Below are positions 42,102-52,928 of a stretch of 64,000 nucleotides of DNA, in pieces; within the stretch, counting starts at the first letter, position 1, and every line of letters begins with the position of its first letter. Origin of the DNA: Sanderia malayensis. Lineage: Eukaryota; Cnidaria; Scyphozoa; Semaeostomeae; Pelagiidae. The stretch is from contig RQOL01000532.1 of the NCBI GenBank assembly GCA_013076295.1, forward strand, positions 3,038,001 through 3,102,000. Direction: 5' to 3'. Below the pieces are notes generated by a model. The model was given only the letters and a program-made list of their open reading frames with translations. It had not been told where the DNA came from and did no database searches. A program made the position numbers and the translations under genes.

Positions 42102-45100
42102 TCATATAGGAACATCGTACACAACTATGGCTTTATCATCTGATGCTGAAACTATTTTGGAGCCATTGCTATTATAACAAACACCCCATATCTTGAAAAT
42201 AAAACAAATTATTGAGAATATTTGCACGGTATAGAGGTAATGATGATATCATGTTATAATGTTCAATTAATATAATTACTGTACACCCATCTTTTGATAA
42301 GAAACCAACCTAGACAGTGAGTTATCCAGTTTCTTAAAAAATTTTGAAAATCTCAGAAATCAAGCTGCTCCAAATTGAAATCAATAGCGTAAAAAAACGA
42401 TGACGGACAGTTTTATTATCTATAAGTTTTATTTTATTATTATTATTTATTTGTTTTATAATTATAAGCTTCACGCTCCTGGAACTTTGTATAGCTTCAA
42501 AATTAATATCCTAAAGTTCTTTTGCCTGGAGAACATAGTGCAGCGTCCTAAACTTTTCTGAATTTTCTGTACTGGTTTCTTATAAATGATTTCTTATAAA
42601 AAATTAGGTGTATCCCGGATAATTGTTTTAATTATTATTTGACTAACTTGATCACTGTGTTCGTAAAATGTCTGTATACATTGCCGACTGCCAGCATCCC
42701 ATACCTTGACAGATTTGTCACTAGAACTGCAACAGCAAAAAGCATTATTAGGTACACACGCTTTACGCGCGTAGAGCCATTAACACGGTATAAGTGGCAC
42801 AACAAGGTACTGCTTTCCTGCAAAGCACAAAACGCGTGCCTTGTTATCAACACACAGGGAAATTCACTAAGCCTAAACAAGACGTTTCTTATAATGATTT
42901 TCCATTTTACGACGAAAGGCAGGCGTTTCTAGTGTTCTTACCCAGAAACAAAGTGTGTATTGTCCGGAGAGAAATCCACGCTTAGAACCCATGATCCGTG
43001 TCCGGAAAGGTTTGCTGCTAAATTGGCATGTTGTACGTCATACATTTTTAAGTGTCCATCATCGGAGGCTGTTACGAGAAGTTGCGAGTCGGGCGAAAAA
43101 GTCAAAGATCGAATCGGCATTGCATGGCCTGGAGTGAAAAAAGAAGAATTGAGGGAAGATCAAATCATGAAGAAGATGAGAATAAACGAGGATGAGAAGA
43201 ATAGCAGGTGAAATAATAAGAGGAAGAATTGGGCAAGAAGAATTGAGGGAAGATCAAAGCATGAAGAAGTTGAATAGCAGGTGAAATAATAAGAGGAAGA
43301 ATTGGGGAGGAAAAATATGAAGAAGATAAAGGAAAATGAAAATAAGAAAGGAAATACCTTCCAGAGTGTAAAGTAGTTTCCTAGTTGCCATGTCAAATAT
43401 ATTTACAATACCATCAATGGCTCCACATGCAACATACCGGCCGTCTGGACTCTGCAAAAGAAATAAAAGACATTCCAAGTTCTCCCTCCTATCTTTACCA
43501 AATACCATGCATAAGACAATGATATGATAAAATATGCAATGATATAATGTTAAAGATTGTCTGGCATAATTACGTAAGCTATGCTCATTGTGAATTTACT
43601 CCTTGTGTCAAGTGTTTCCTCCTTCTGACCGCTTTCTATGCCAACCAGGTTGACTTTACCAGCATGGCTGCCAGTAACGATTTGTTTTGAATCAGGTGAG
43701 AAAGTTACAGTCCACGTATCAACTAAAAGAGATGGACACATGTCTGTAAATTGTTTTATGGTTGAGCTGTTTAAAATGCCATTGATGAACTGAAGAAAAT
43801 AGGGGGTGAACGGAGAAGGATTTGCGGCTACGCACAGGCTAGAACTGCGCAAAAAAAGAAACAGAGCTTTTTTTAGACAAGGTCTCAATTGCATTTTGCT
43901 GCACAGATGCTTCGCTACGCGGGATCAATCAAGATTGCTTACTGCTTTACCAAGAACTGTAAAGCATTCTGTACCTTAATCAATGGAGAATTCTTAAAAA
44001 GCAACCAACCTGGTCCCAAATCAATGCTTTTTATTTGCTTTCCATTTTCCAAATCCCAGATTTTCACATGGCTGTCCAAGGAACTAGATGCAGCCACTGA
44101 CACAAAATTAAGTACAACATAAAACAATATCCGCAAAACCAGTTTGTATTAGTTTAAAACTAGGACTCATTCTTAATTTCTTCAGTACAAACATTAACAG
44201 CAGGAAGTTTGCAATTTCAGAAGTTTTTAAACTTGCTTGCATGTGATTACAGTTTAAAGTTGCTTGCATGTGATTACAGCTTAAAGTGCTATGTCACTTG
44301 TTGCCCATGAAAGGATACTAGTTCCTGCATTGTTAATTGCCACAGACACGATACCAAGCTGATGTCCTTCAAATGTATACTGATGCTCAAGCTTGTCATT
44401 CTGCCTGCAAAAGCAACAAACGTTTCAAGAGATACTTCTCTCATCTTTACCAAGAAAGAATCTCTCAATGTATCTCTTATGACATGATAAACCATTCTTA
44501 TGATAAATAAGAATGGTAATGAATATCACTAAACAGGCAATTTCAAGCGTTTGCTTGCCCAATGTTTGCCTTTATTATTTTTAGTTTTATTCTTTCTATT
44601 CTTTCTTTCTTTCTCTCTATTCTTTCTTTCTCTCTATATATCTTCTATATATCTTCTTCTCTCTATTCTTTCTTTCTTTCTATTTTATTCTTTCTACTCT
44701 ATATTTATTCTTTATTCTTTGCCTTTTTAGTTTTATTTTTAATCACCTACCATCTCCAGCACTTAACAATGTCATCGATGCCACCACTGACTATGTTTTC
44801 TGTACCATCCTTTTCATTCTTTCTCCAAGCAACAGCCCATATGCTGTCATCATGGGCTGCAAGTAAAAAATGTGGTAGCTTTTACAATTGCTTGCCAAAT
44901 ATAAGAAGAGTTTTGGAGTTACATTTTTTTTTAAATAAGCAACCGCTCAATAACCAACTAGGGCTGGATTGACCCTAACATTAAGCAACTCGAGGGCTCA
45001 ATTGAATTACTGCTAGCAACTAAGAATTCCAACGCCATTTATTTTAAAATGCTAAAACTGGGCACAAATGTTCACTGTGCTGTTGAAGTTCTTGACTAAC

Positions 45101-45641
45101 ATGTTTACACTTACTGTCTCTTAAGTCTTGTGTTGTAGGTGTTACAGTTGATGATTTTGACCCACAAACTTAGGAGTGGTACCCTGGGGACAGGAGGGGC
45201 TGTTATAGGCACAAAAAATTCTAAACAACTTTTAAGCAACTTTGAGGGCTAAAATATCCAAAATTTTAAGCAACTTTCAGGGCTGGAGGACCAAAGTCTA
45301 CTAGTTGCTTATTAAAAAAAAAAGTGTAATGTAATGGGGAGGGAAAAATTAACGAGAAACGATATAAATCACTCACCATTCTCTTCCTTGAAACTAACAG
45401 AATACTGGAGAAGACAGAAAATAACATAGAAGAAAAGACAATTAGATAAATTGCGAGTTCACAGCTCAAAGATTAGAAGTTATAACACAACCCACCACAC
45501 CCCTCCTCCCACCCACGTGTATTCACAAATAGGCCTACTAAAGTCGATTTCGATATTGTGCCTGGTCTGGGATTGTTTGAATCCTGTAAATTTCTACGCT
45601 TAATAGGAGTATGCCTAATGTTAAATACATACCGGTGCCAT
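42102..45641 (-). CDS. WDR61: WD-repeat protein 61 / SKI8 homologue
   Basis: Complete ten-exon gene, 304 aa (human 305). Exons in coding order: 45633-45641, 45377-45404, 44751-44856, 44319-44404, 44010-44096, 43574-43722, 43358-43451, 42942-43128, 42648-42726, 42102-42191. All junctions are GT-AG with matching phase. The first exon encodes only Met-Ala-Pro. The protein is a seven-bladed WD propeller with family blocks such as [60 protein letters not shown] and [18 protein letters not shown]61 serves both in the PAF1 transcription-elongation complex and, as SKI8, in the SKI complex that feeds RNA to the cytoplasmic exosome. It is a normal, intact copy. Confidence 0.96.
42285..42616. mobile_element. 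probable MITE in the last WDR61 intron
   Basis: The left end gtacacccatcttttgataa plus gaaacc is mirrored by the complement of the right end, atacacctaattttttataa plus gaaatc, followed by a second ataagaaacc. It lies within the intron 42192-42647. The ends match imperfectly and the interior is AT-rich and non-coding. Confidence 0.5.
44580..44720. repeat. TTTC/TATATC pyrimidine-rich simple repeat in a WDR61 intron
   Basis: Runs of ttctttctttct, ctctatat and related units. The complementary purine strand is the gene's sense strand. Confidence 0.85.
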
Positions 45642-46283
45642 GATGTTCTTTACCAAACTAAATCATTCATAAGCAATAGCAACCGTTTCTATTTATTCCC
45701 AAGTTAGGCCAACAGGTTTTAGGCCAGACGAATATTCATCAGGGCCAAGGCTTAGTTTCACATTTCACCGTGAGCCAGACGCGGATTAGATTCACATTGT
45801 GATACGCCAGAGTAAAAGGTAGGAGGTATACAACGTAATATATTTGCATGTACACATATCTCAGCTAAATTATTATGCCCCCAACGGGCAAGCATAAGTG
45901 TAAAACAGATGTATATTCGTTTAATTTAACTCTGGATCTCGCATCTAATGATAATTAAAATATACTGAGGTAATAGGACACTACACTGGGATGAAGTTCT
46001 GGCGATTGAACTCAAAATTTAGTCACTGATATGGAGGCAACAGATAAAAACACAAACGTTTCTGATTAATTAAAACCCTTCTAAAATGGAATTTAACTAT
46101 AACCCCTGGCATGAAAAAGTTCTTTGTACAATGGACTATTGGGTGCCCCCCTTGAGCTATATAGTTATCATATAATGTGTAATGCTTTCACCAATGGCCC
46201 GTGTAAAACGCGTTTGGTTCTAATCGAAGTGTATTACATCAGGATTCCACATTGTTTTTAAGCCCCCTGCATCTTAGACTGTG
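45642..46283. promoter_or_regulatory. spacer between WDR61 start and AT-hook gene stop
   Basis: About 640 bases between two same-strand genes. It must contain the WDR61 promoter and the 3' UTR of the upstream AT-hook gene. No distinct element is identified. Confidence 0.4.
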
Positions 46284-49200
46284 TCACAATCCTTCAAATA
46301 TATCATCTGGTGGTTTCTCGGATATTGGTTCAATTGTCGCAATTGTTTGTCTCGTAATTCTTGTTGTCAAAGGCTGAAAAAGCAATAGAAAATTCTGTAA
46401 AAATCATAAAAAATAAAAACAGTGTAATTAAAGGTATTTTCACGACATCATTAAATCTTTACATGAAGATAATGTTACAAAGAACATTTGATGGCTAAAT
46501 TTTGATAATTGAATTAATATAGAGAGCTTTAAAGAGAGTTAATATTTCACAATATCGAGAGTTGGCTTGCACTAGGAGATCCTTATGTTGTGTACGATTA
46601 TATAGTCGAGGTCTTTTACTTTATAAGAAACTTGGAGCAACACTTGCCTAGTACTAAAAGTCTCTTAATTGGGTATGAAAATTTTGTCATTTTAGTACTA
46701 AGAATTTTTTAATTGGTTTCTTACTTTTGGAACATGAAAATATCTCGCTTTGAGGTTGATTATTTTTAGATGGATATACACCCAAATCGAAACAAAAAAT
46801 CCATGCAGTTCCGAAGGGTCTTCTGATCACTTTGAAACAAGTTTCAGTCTTCTAGGACAATTTATTTAAAAAATAAAAATGTGTATATTGGTGGTGAATT
46901 GACTCACATATTTCCTTGGTCTTCCCTTTGGCCTTTTTGGCTTTGGTGGTGGCTTAGGCTGAAAGATAACAAATCGGCACTGAATCGAGGCTGGATTGGA
47001 CAATTGGATACAGCCTCGTTCTAAGCCCGAGCAAAATGCAATAAAATCGAAACCCAAACTCAATGTCACGTTGAATTCCGATAAGGAGCTCATGTGACTA
47101 CAACAGGCCCTCTGGTTCCCATTCATATTGAAATAATGTCATTTACTTCACTTTGAAATACAAAAATGAGATTATCCGCTTCAGTAAAGTAAATTATTAA
47201 CAAAAATAAGCGAACCAAAGGAATCCTCTATCACAAAAAGACGGAGGTATGGCAAACCACGGTAACGCTATAATCAACATCGATATTGGGTATGGTAATA
47301 CATTCAACTAATTGCCAAATAACAGTATTATAACGTTGCCAGCACATTACAGATATATTGTAGTCTATCTTTACTGCAACTCGAAGTAAATGCAATGCTG
47401 GCAATTATTATTAAGGAAATAATTTCGCAAAAGAATGCGCCGTTCCGACTCAGAGAATTCAATAGGCCAGGTGTCGCAACAAAGAAGGGCTTATTCCAAT
47501 GATATAAAGCGCCGAAGGCGCTAGATACCTGACTCGCGTCGAATCAGTGAAGCCAATAAAAACTTGGCGGCCATCTTAAAAGGGGGCAAAAAGTTGATGT
47601 TGGTCATCAAGTCAATACAGAAACACTACAATTCAATGCTTGTTTTGGGGATAATAATGGTGAAATAAGTCGATATATACATATTTCTACAGAGCATACA
47701 ATATGATGATACTATTGAAATTGCTAGAATGGCAAAAAACGCACCATGTATCAGTATTTTGTTTATTTATTGCGGAGCGACGGATCCGGCCTAAATTCAT
47801 TGAATTACAAAAACGTTGTAAAAATTAATACTTTTGGATGTACTGGATAATATGTATGCTCAAATTAAAGGTAAGTGACATGGTCTTGACATCCCAGAAG
47901 CTTATTAAAATATTAGCTGATGCGACACGGGATTTTACTGGAGTATTTTAAAACTTTACCAAAATCTGAAATTCCAACTTAAGTAACACCACACGGTTTT
48001 GGTTGCTAAAGGTTCAACAACGAGGAAAATCAATTATCTTCAGCCTAAGTGACTTTAAATATGTAACAGAATATCAGACCGCTACGATTCTATGAATTAA
48101 TTCACTTGTAAAAGGTATAATCTGCCACTGCGTTTCCTTTCCTTTCGAATTGGAGAAGTGTTGTATTTGCTAATATTTCAGTACCTAAGCTTTTGGGATA
48201 TCAAAACCCTGTCACTTACCTTTAATTAGAGCTTACAAATTATATCCAGTAAATCCAAGACTTTTAATTCAACAACTGTTTTTGTTATTCGATTAATTTA
48301 GGCCTGTTCCATCGTTCCGCAAAAAATAAACAAAATACCGATATTTGAAACGTTTTTGTCATTATCTAAATTCTACTAGTATCCTCATATTATGTGCTCT
48401 GCAACAGTATGCATATGTCAAATATTTTTACAATTATTTTCCTCCAGAGAGAGCATTTAACTTTGGAATCGTTGATTTACAAAAGCTATTTGCCCCCTTA
48501 TAAAATGGCCGCCAAATGGCATCACTCTTGTCTGCACGAATCGTGCGGAGTCAGGTATCTAGCGCCTTCGGCGCTTTATATCATTGGCTTATTCATAGTA
48601 ACTCTTTGGTAACTTCTTTATTTTCCTAGTATTGGCACAGGGATACGACTGAGACAGATAACTTGTTTACGACAACTCAAGAAAAGATCCCCTAACTCAA
48701 TAATGTCTTGAAAGACAAACAAGAAATTCCTGTCAAGCTCGACATGTCAATTGTCGCGTGACAAAAACTCCATCACTGATTGGTTGATCTTAAAATGCAT
48801 GTATCTGCAGCGATGCATAATTCGAGACAAATCAACAAAAAGGAATTTGTCGCCTGGTAAACGATGTATCTGATATGGCTGCTTGACGACCCCAGAAGAA
48901 GTAATTCAAATAAAACAAGACCAAACATTCACCTTTGGGTTCTTGTTCTTGGCCCCTTTTGGTCTCCCAGGCCGGCGCGGAACTGGTTCAACGATTTCTG
49001 AACCCTTTTCAGCGCTTGTCTGAAAAGAAAATGAGAGATAGGTAATTAGTTTAGTATAGTTTCCACACTCTTCTTTTCTTTAGAATGTTTGTAAAAACAA
49101 CAGGGCTCAACATTGCCATAAAACGATGGAAATTTAAGAATAATAATGGCAAACTTTGAGGCCCGATCCTCAGATCAGATTGACACCCAAACCACATGCG

Positions 49201-49976
49201 ACCTTACAATTCCAAATCATTAAAGTAGCAAGAGCAAGAAAGGCGTGGTGGTAATAACGTATTTTCTCTAATAGGCGCCCGGGCACTTCCTAAACATTTT
49301 GCAAAATTGGGTGGGCCCTTACCAGAGGGGGCGCTTTAGAGGGAGGGTGGCGCTAATTAGAGGAAATACGGTAGTTGTCATTACGGGTACCATAATGGAT
49401 AAAACTGCTCTTACGGTGTTTGGACATGCAGTACCGTGGCCTCACGATTAACCGGGTATATACCCCGCATTATACAATTGGCAAACGTGATCACGCATGC
49501 AGTTAAAACGGTCAGCATTTGTCGGCGATGCAATGACAAAGGATGATTATTAATTAAATATAAAGGTCACTCACACACACCGTAATCATTTACAAAAGAA
49601 TACGTTGTTTGAATTAAAGATTTTTGAATCAGCATATCACATATACCTCGTCAATATGTCCCATTGGTGATATCTCCTTCGTTTTTATCTCCGAGACGGG
49701 GGTCAACGTTGAATTTTCTGGACATTCGAAGTTCTGCTGATCCTGTTCGCATGATGACTGCTTCGTCACGCTGTCCACTTGGTGGGGAACATCCTTCACT
49801 GCAGCACAAGTTGATATCAACATATCAGCATGTTGTTGTCTTTTCCTTGTTGTTGCTTCGTCAGCATTATTGTGATAATAATCAGCTTCAATACCAGTTG
49901 CTGTGGGACAGTTGTCTGTGCTACTGCCACTTAGGCTGCTTCCAACACTGCTGATACCAGAATCAGTACAGGACAT
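46284..49976 (-). CDS. small AT-hook (HMGA-like) chromatin protein
   Basis: Four exons in coding order: 49647-49976, 48933-49019, 46908-46958 and 46284-46373, all phase 0, 185 aa. Exon 1 encodes a Ser/Thr-rich acidic N-terminal half beginning MSCTDSGISSVGSSLSGSS. Exon 2 carries one AT-hook (RRPGRPKGAK, about residues 125-134) and exon 3 a second (KRPKGRPRKY, about 147-156). Exon 4 ends in a short tail EKPPDDIFEGL. AT-hooks bind the minor groove of AT-rich DNA, and HMGA proteins bend DNA and assist enhancer assembly. One AT-hook per exon with phase-0 borders matches the HMGA plan, but orthology is not proven. Further small exons in the 2 kb intron between exons 2 and 3 cannot be excluded; that intron holds a foldback element. 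Confidence 0.75.
47496..48587. mobile_element. 1.1 kb foldback transposon with ~400-base inverted arms
   Basis: The ends are near-exact complements: ccaatgatataaagcgccga at the left and its complement at 48568-48587. Each is followed by a gcgctagatacctgactcg-type block, and similarity continues inward for roughly 400 bases (aggcctaaatt/aatttaggcct, gacatcccagaagctta/taagcttttgggatatc). The insertion is flanked by a 6-base direct repeat cttatt (47490-47495 and 48588-48593). The inner ~200 bases do not pair and no transposase is encoded. It lies in an intron of the AT-hook gene. Confidence 0.85.
49256..49373. mobile_element. short MITE in intron 1 of the AT-hook gene
   Basis: The left end acgtattttctctaataggc and the complement of the right end accgtatttcctctaattag form imperfect inverted repeats, with gcgcc next to both. 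The overall layout (taccgta plus a following cctc and C-rich block) resembles the MITE at 5253-5563, which suggests a related family. Confidence 0.7.
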
Positions 49977-51788
49977 TCTTGAAATTGAAATTCTAAAAAT
50001 CTCCCTCCATGATCGTAGTGGCTTGTAGAATCATGACTTGTATTTGTACACTATGCAGTATTTGTCCCTCTCTCTCCCTACCTTGTCGATATAATGCCTG
50101 TGCAACAGTACGGGTGTCTCTGTGACCAAGTTAGCAATCTTGCGTTTCACACTCACTTTCGTGACTTAACATAGAATACCCAGGTCGACACTACAGTAAA
50201 AACAAGTAACTGGCTTCACGTCTCTCGATCAACTGACTGCACGTTTTTCAAGAATCATGTGCTATAAGATTATCCTCTTCGTCCCACTCGCGACCAGATA
50301 ATGTGCACATTGAATCTGACTCTGACCTAGCAACGAGTGCACGCTTTTACTACATATTTACACATGTCCTAACTAAAATATTGACCAGCTTTCATTCATG
50401 CTCACTGCAGGCCAGATTGGCTTGATAACTTCATAATAGAGCGAGGCGTTATTGGCTGTTTGGCACAAAAGTTGTGTTTTTTCGGCTCAGACCGACGTAA
50501 CAGGTGAAACCACCCACTCACCGATACAGCCATGGCGTTGTCACGTGGAGGGTGGTATTTGTGTGTGCATATACAAACTAAAAAATTTAATAATTAATAC
50601 CAGGATATGCTATTATTATGCGCATGTATTTAAAATTAGTACTCACATCGTAATTTGAATGGATGGAAGAAGGCACAATGAATGAAAGGGTAAACATATC
50701 ATATTTCAAACTTATTTTCTTTCTATTTTGGTGGCATTATTTCTTATTCATACCATACCCATATACAGTTGAACCTTGATAAGTCGACTACCGGTTAAGT
50801 CGAACTATCTCGATCTCGATCATTTTTGTATTTCCCTTGGTTCTGTATGCTTTATACATATGTGAACCTCGATAAGTCGAACAAATTTTTCTTGCCCTTG
50901 GGAGTTCGACTTATCGAGGTTCAACTGTATATTATACATAAGAATTAGCGAAAATATGAAATATTTAAATAACGAAGTAACAACGATTTATAACTTTCAA
51001 ATTCAGCAGACAAGTGGAGTAAAGTTTGACTTATTCCGAGGAAACCCCACAAATGCTTAATCTGCCGTTCCGTAAATTACTCAATGGCTTATCGGACATC
51101 ATCACTCGCTGGCTATAGGGGGGAAGGCGTTATATGTTTTAGTTTCGAGAGATCCCATGACTTAAACCTGAGAGGCTGAAAGAACCAAGCCCAACATTTC
51201 GGGCATTGTTGAAATGCCTTTCTAGAATTCACTGGCGCCCCTGTGATCTGATGTACAATTGAAATTGAGGAATTGTGTGGAGGCCACTTTATGTTGATTA
51301 TTTTGTTTGTTGTGGAAGTAAAACTAAAAGCCAGGCGAAATCGCTCTTTCTGTATGTTGTAAACACCGTATACAAATAGAGAGAGGGGAGTTAGTAATGT
51401 CATTAAGAATCTTTTGTTGTCTTCTGTTTTGCCCATGTTGAGTGACCTGCTTTAATGACAGATTAAATGACTGAGTTCCGACGAAAATGGGAGCAAAATA
51501 ATAACTAGGGCAGCGAATGATGATCGTGAGGAATTTCGTGTGGTTCATTGTCCCTCAACAGCCCCCTTTCTCCCAGCCTGAGGGGATTTTATCTATTTCC
51601 CTCCTCCACATAGTAAGGACTGCAAACTGGTTGCCCTATTTAACAAACTCGAGCGATTACAAACATCAGTTTGGCATCCCTCTAAATCTGACCAATCAGA
51701 GAGCGGAGTGTTTCCACGATTTTGGAGATTCAAAATTAGGCCCTCTTCGCTGTTATGCGTGAATCGTCGGGTTTCTAGTCTTACAAGG
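49977..51788. promoter_or_regulatory. intergenic region between divergent AT-hook and eIF1-like genes
   Basis: Head-to-head spacer of 1.8 kb. It contains a pogo/Tigger-like MITE at 50766-50927 and otherwise no recognised feature. Promoters of both neighbours should lie near its two ends. Confidence 0.45.
50766..50927. mobile_element. pogo/Tigger-like MITE
   Basis: The ends cagttgaaccttgataagtc and (complement of the right end) cagttgaacctcgataagtc form terminal repeats flanked by TA on both sides. That end sequence and TA duplication are characteristic of pogo/Tigger DNA transposons of the Tc1/mariner superfamily. 162 bases, no coding sequence. Confidence 0.85.
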
Positions 51789-52406
51789 ATGCCGAAGAAG
51801 CAAAAGAAGGATAAAGAAGAGAGGTACAAAGAAATAGGAGAGGGTCGGCCGCCAGAATTAACACTCGCTTCCTTCATAAAACCGGCAAGGTCTAAACCAA
51901 AGCCTTCTGCAAAACAAGAACACGCCAAAGATGGAATACTAGGCCCTGATGAAGATGAAGCTGGTACCAAATCCACAACTGAACGACAAAAGCCGATAAA
52001 CAACACAGATGAAAGTCGGAATAAAAATGAAACTAGGGTTTCCGAGGGCGCTTGTTGTGGGGGTGTGGACAATCTCACCCAGAAACAAGGACACAAACGA
52101 TGCGATGACGTCATTGGATCACCGGACGATGGAGGAGCCGGAAAAATACCGTTCCGGATAACGAGGACGAAAAAGGGCGGCTATCCGATCCTCGTGGAAA
52201 AAAGAGCCAGTGGCAAAAAAGTGACAATTCTGAGACAGGTGACTGGTAATTTGGGGTTGCTGCTGCAACAATTGAAGACCAAATTTGGCACAGGAGGGTT
52301 AATCAAAGGGGACCAAGTTGAGATACAAGGTGACTTTGAGGCCAAATTGACGAAATACTTACAAGAAAATAACAAATACATGAAACCATATGCAAAGGAA
52401 GGATGA
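51789..52406 (+). CDS. single-exon protein with C-terminal SUI1 (eIF1/YciH-like) domain
   Basis: 205 aa in one exon, starting at the first in-frame ATG of the open frame. The first ~115 residues are charged and low in complexity (MPKKQKKDKEERYKEIGEGR start, acidic DEDEAG patch). Residues about 121-192 form a SUI1 domain: PFRITRTKKGGYPILVEKRA, KKVTILRQVTGN, LKTKFGTGG and VEIQGDFEAKLTKYL. The FGTGG…IQGD pair is the family hallmark, closer to prokaryote-type YciH/aIF1 wording than to canonical eIF1. SUI1 domains bind the small ribosomal subunit and help start-codon selection, so a translation role is inferred. It is convergent with DNAJC2. The lack of introns among intron-rich neighbours is notable. 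Confidence 0.8.
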   Translation: MPKKQKKDKEERYKEIGEGRPPELTLASFIKPARSKPKPSAKQEHAKDGILGPDEDEAGTKSTTERQKPINNTDESRNKNETRVSEGACCGGVDNLTQKQGHKRCDDVIGSPDDGGAGKIPFRITRTKKGGYPILVEKRASGKKVTILRQVTGNLGLLLQQLKTKFGTGGLIKGDQVEIQGDFEAKLTKYLQENNKYMKPYAKEG

Positions 52407-52928
52407 TCTGGATCTGAATTGAAAACAACACCATTTGCTTGGGGTCCCGGCAAAAAGGGACAAAAGTGGATGGAAGTGCCAAATGTACCAAATGTGCCCA
52501 AATGCACAGCAGAGCGTACTACAGTTCATACGTCCATCTAAAGCCTTGTCGAAAAATGAAAAATGCACCAAACCAAAGATGTCCCTTGTTTGAGTCATAA
52601 CATTCTTCAAGGGGAAACAATAGACTTTGATTACCTTTAATGTCATTTGGTCAATTAAGATTGCCACTTCATAACAGCCCCCGTTTTTAACCATAGACAT
52701 AACGAACAAAAGACTGGACCATTATTCCATACATACCTTTAATTATTCTAACCATGCAACCATTTTGAGCACACAAGACAGCGCCTGCTCTACAAGGCCC
52801 CCTAAAACTCACAACTTTACAATAGCAGTAGTATTGTTAATTCAGATAATTGGGTAAATAAATTTGAAATGAGTTTTCATTCAAATGAAGATATCCACTT
52901 ACTAATCGTCTTATCGTCGCCATGGTGA
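52407..52928. other. 3' spacer between convergent eIF1-like and DNAJC2 genes
   Basis: Probably the 3' UTRs of both genes. A plus-strand AATAAA at 52857-52862 could end the eIF1-like transcript, only about 65 bases before the stop codon of DNAJC2 on the other strand. No other feature seen. Confidence 0.5.

Noticed and set aside
42955..43211. Plus-strand frames opposite WDR61 exon 8
   Set aside because: They are antisense shadows of a coding exon.
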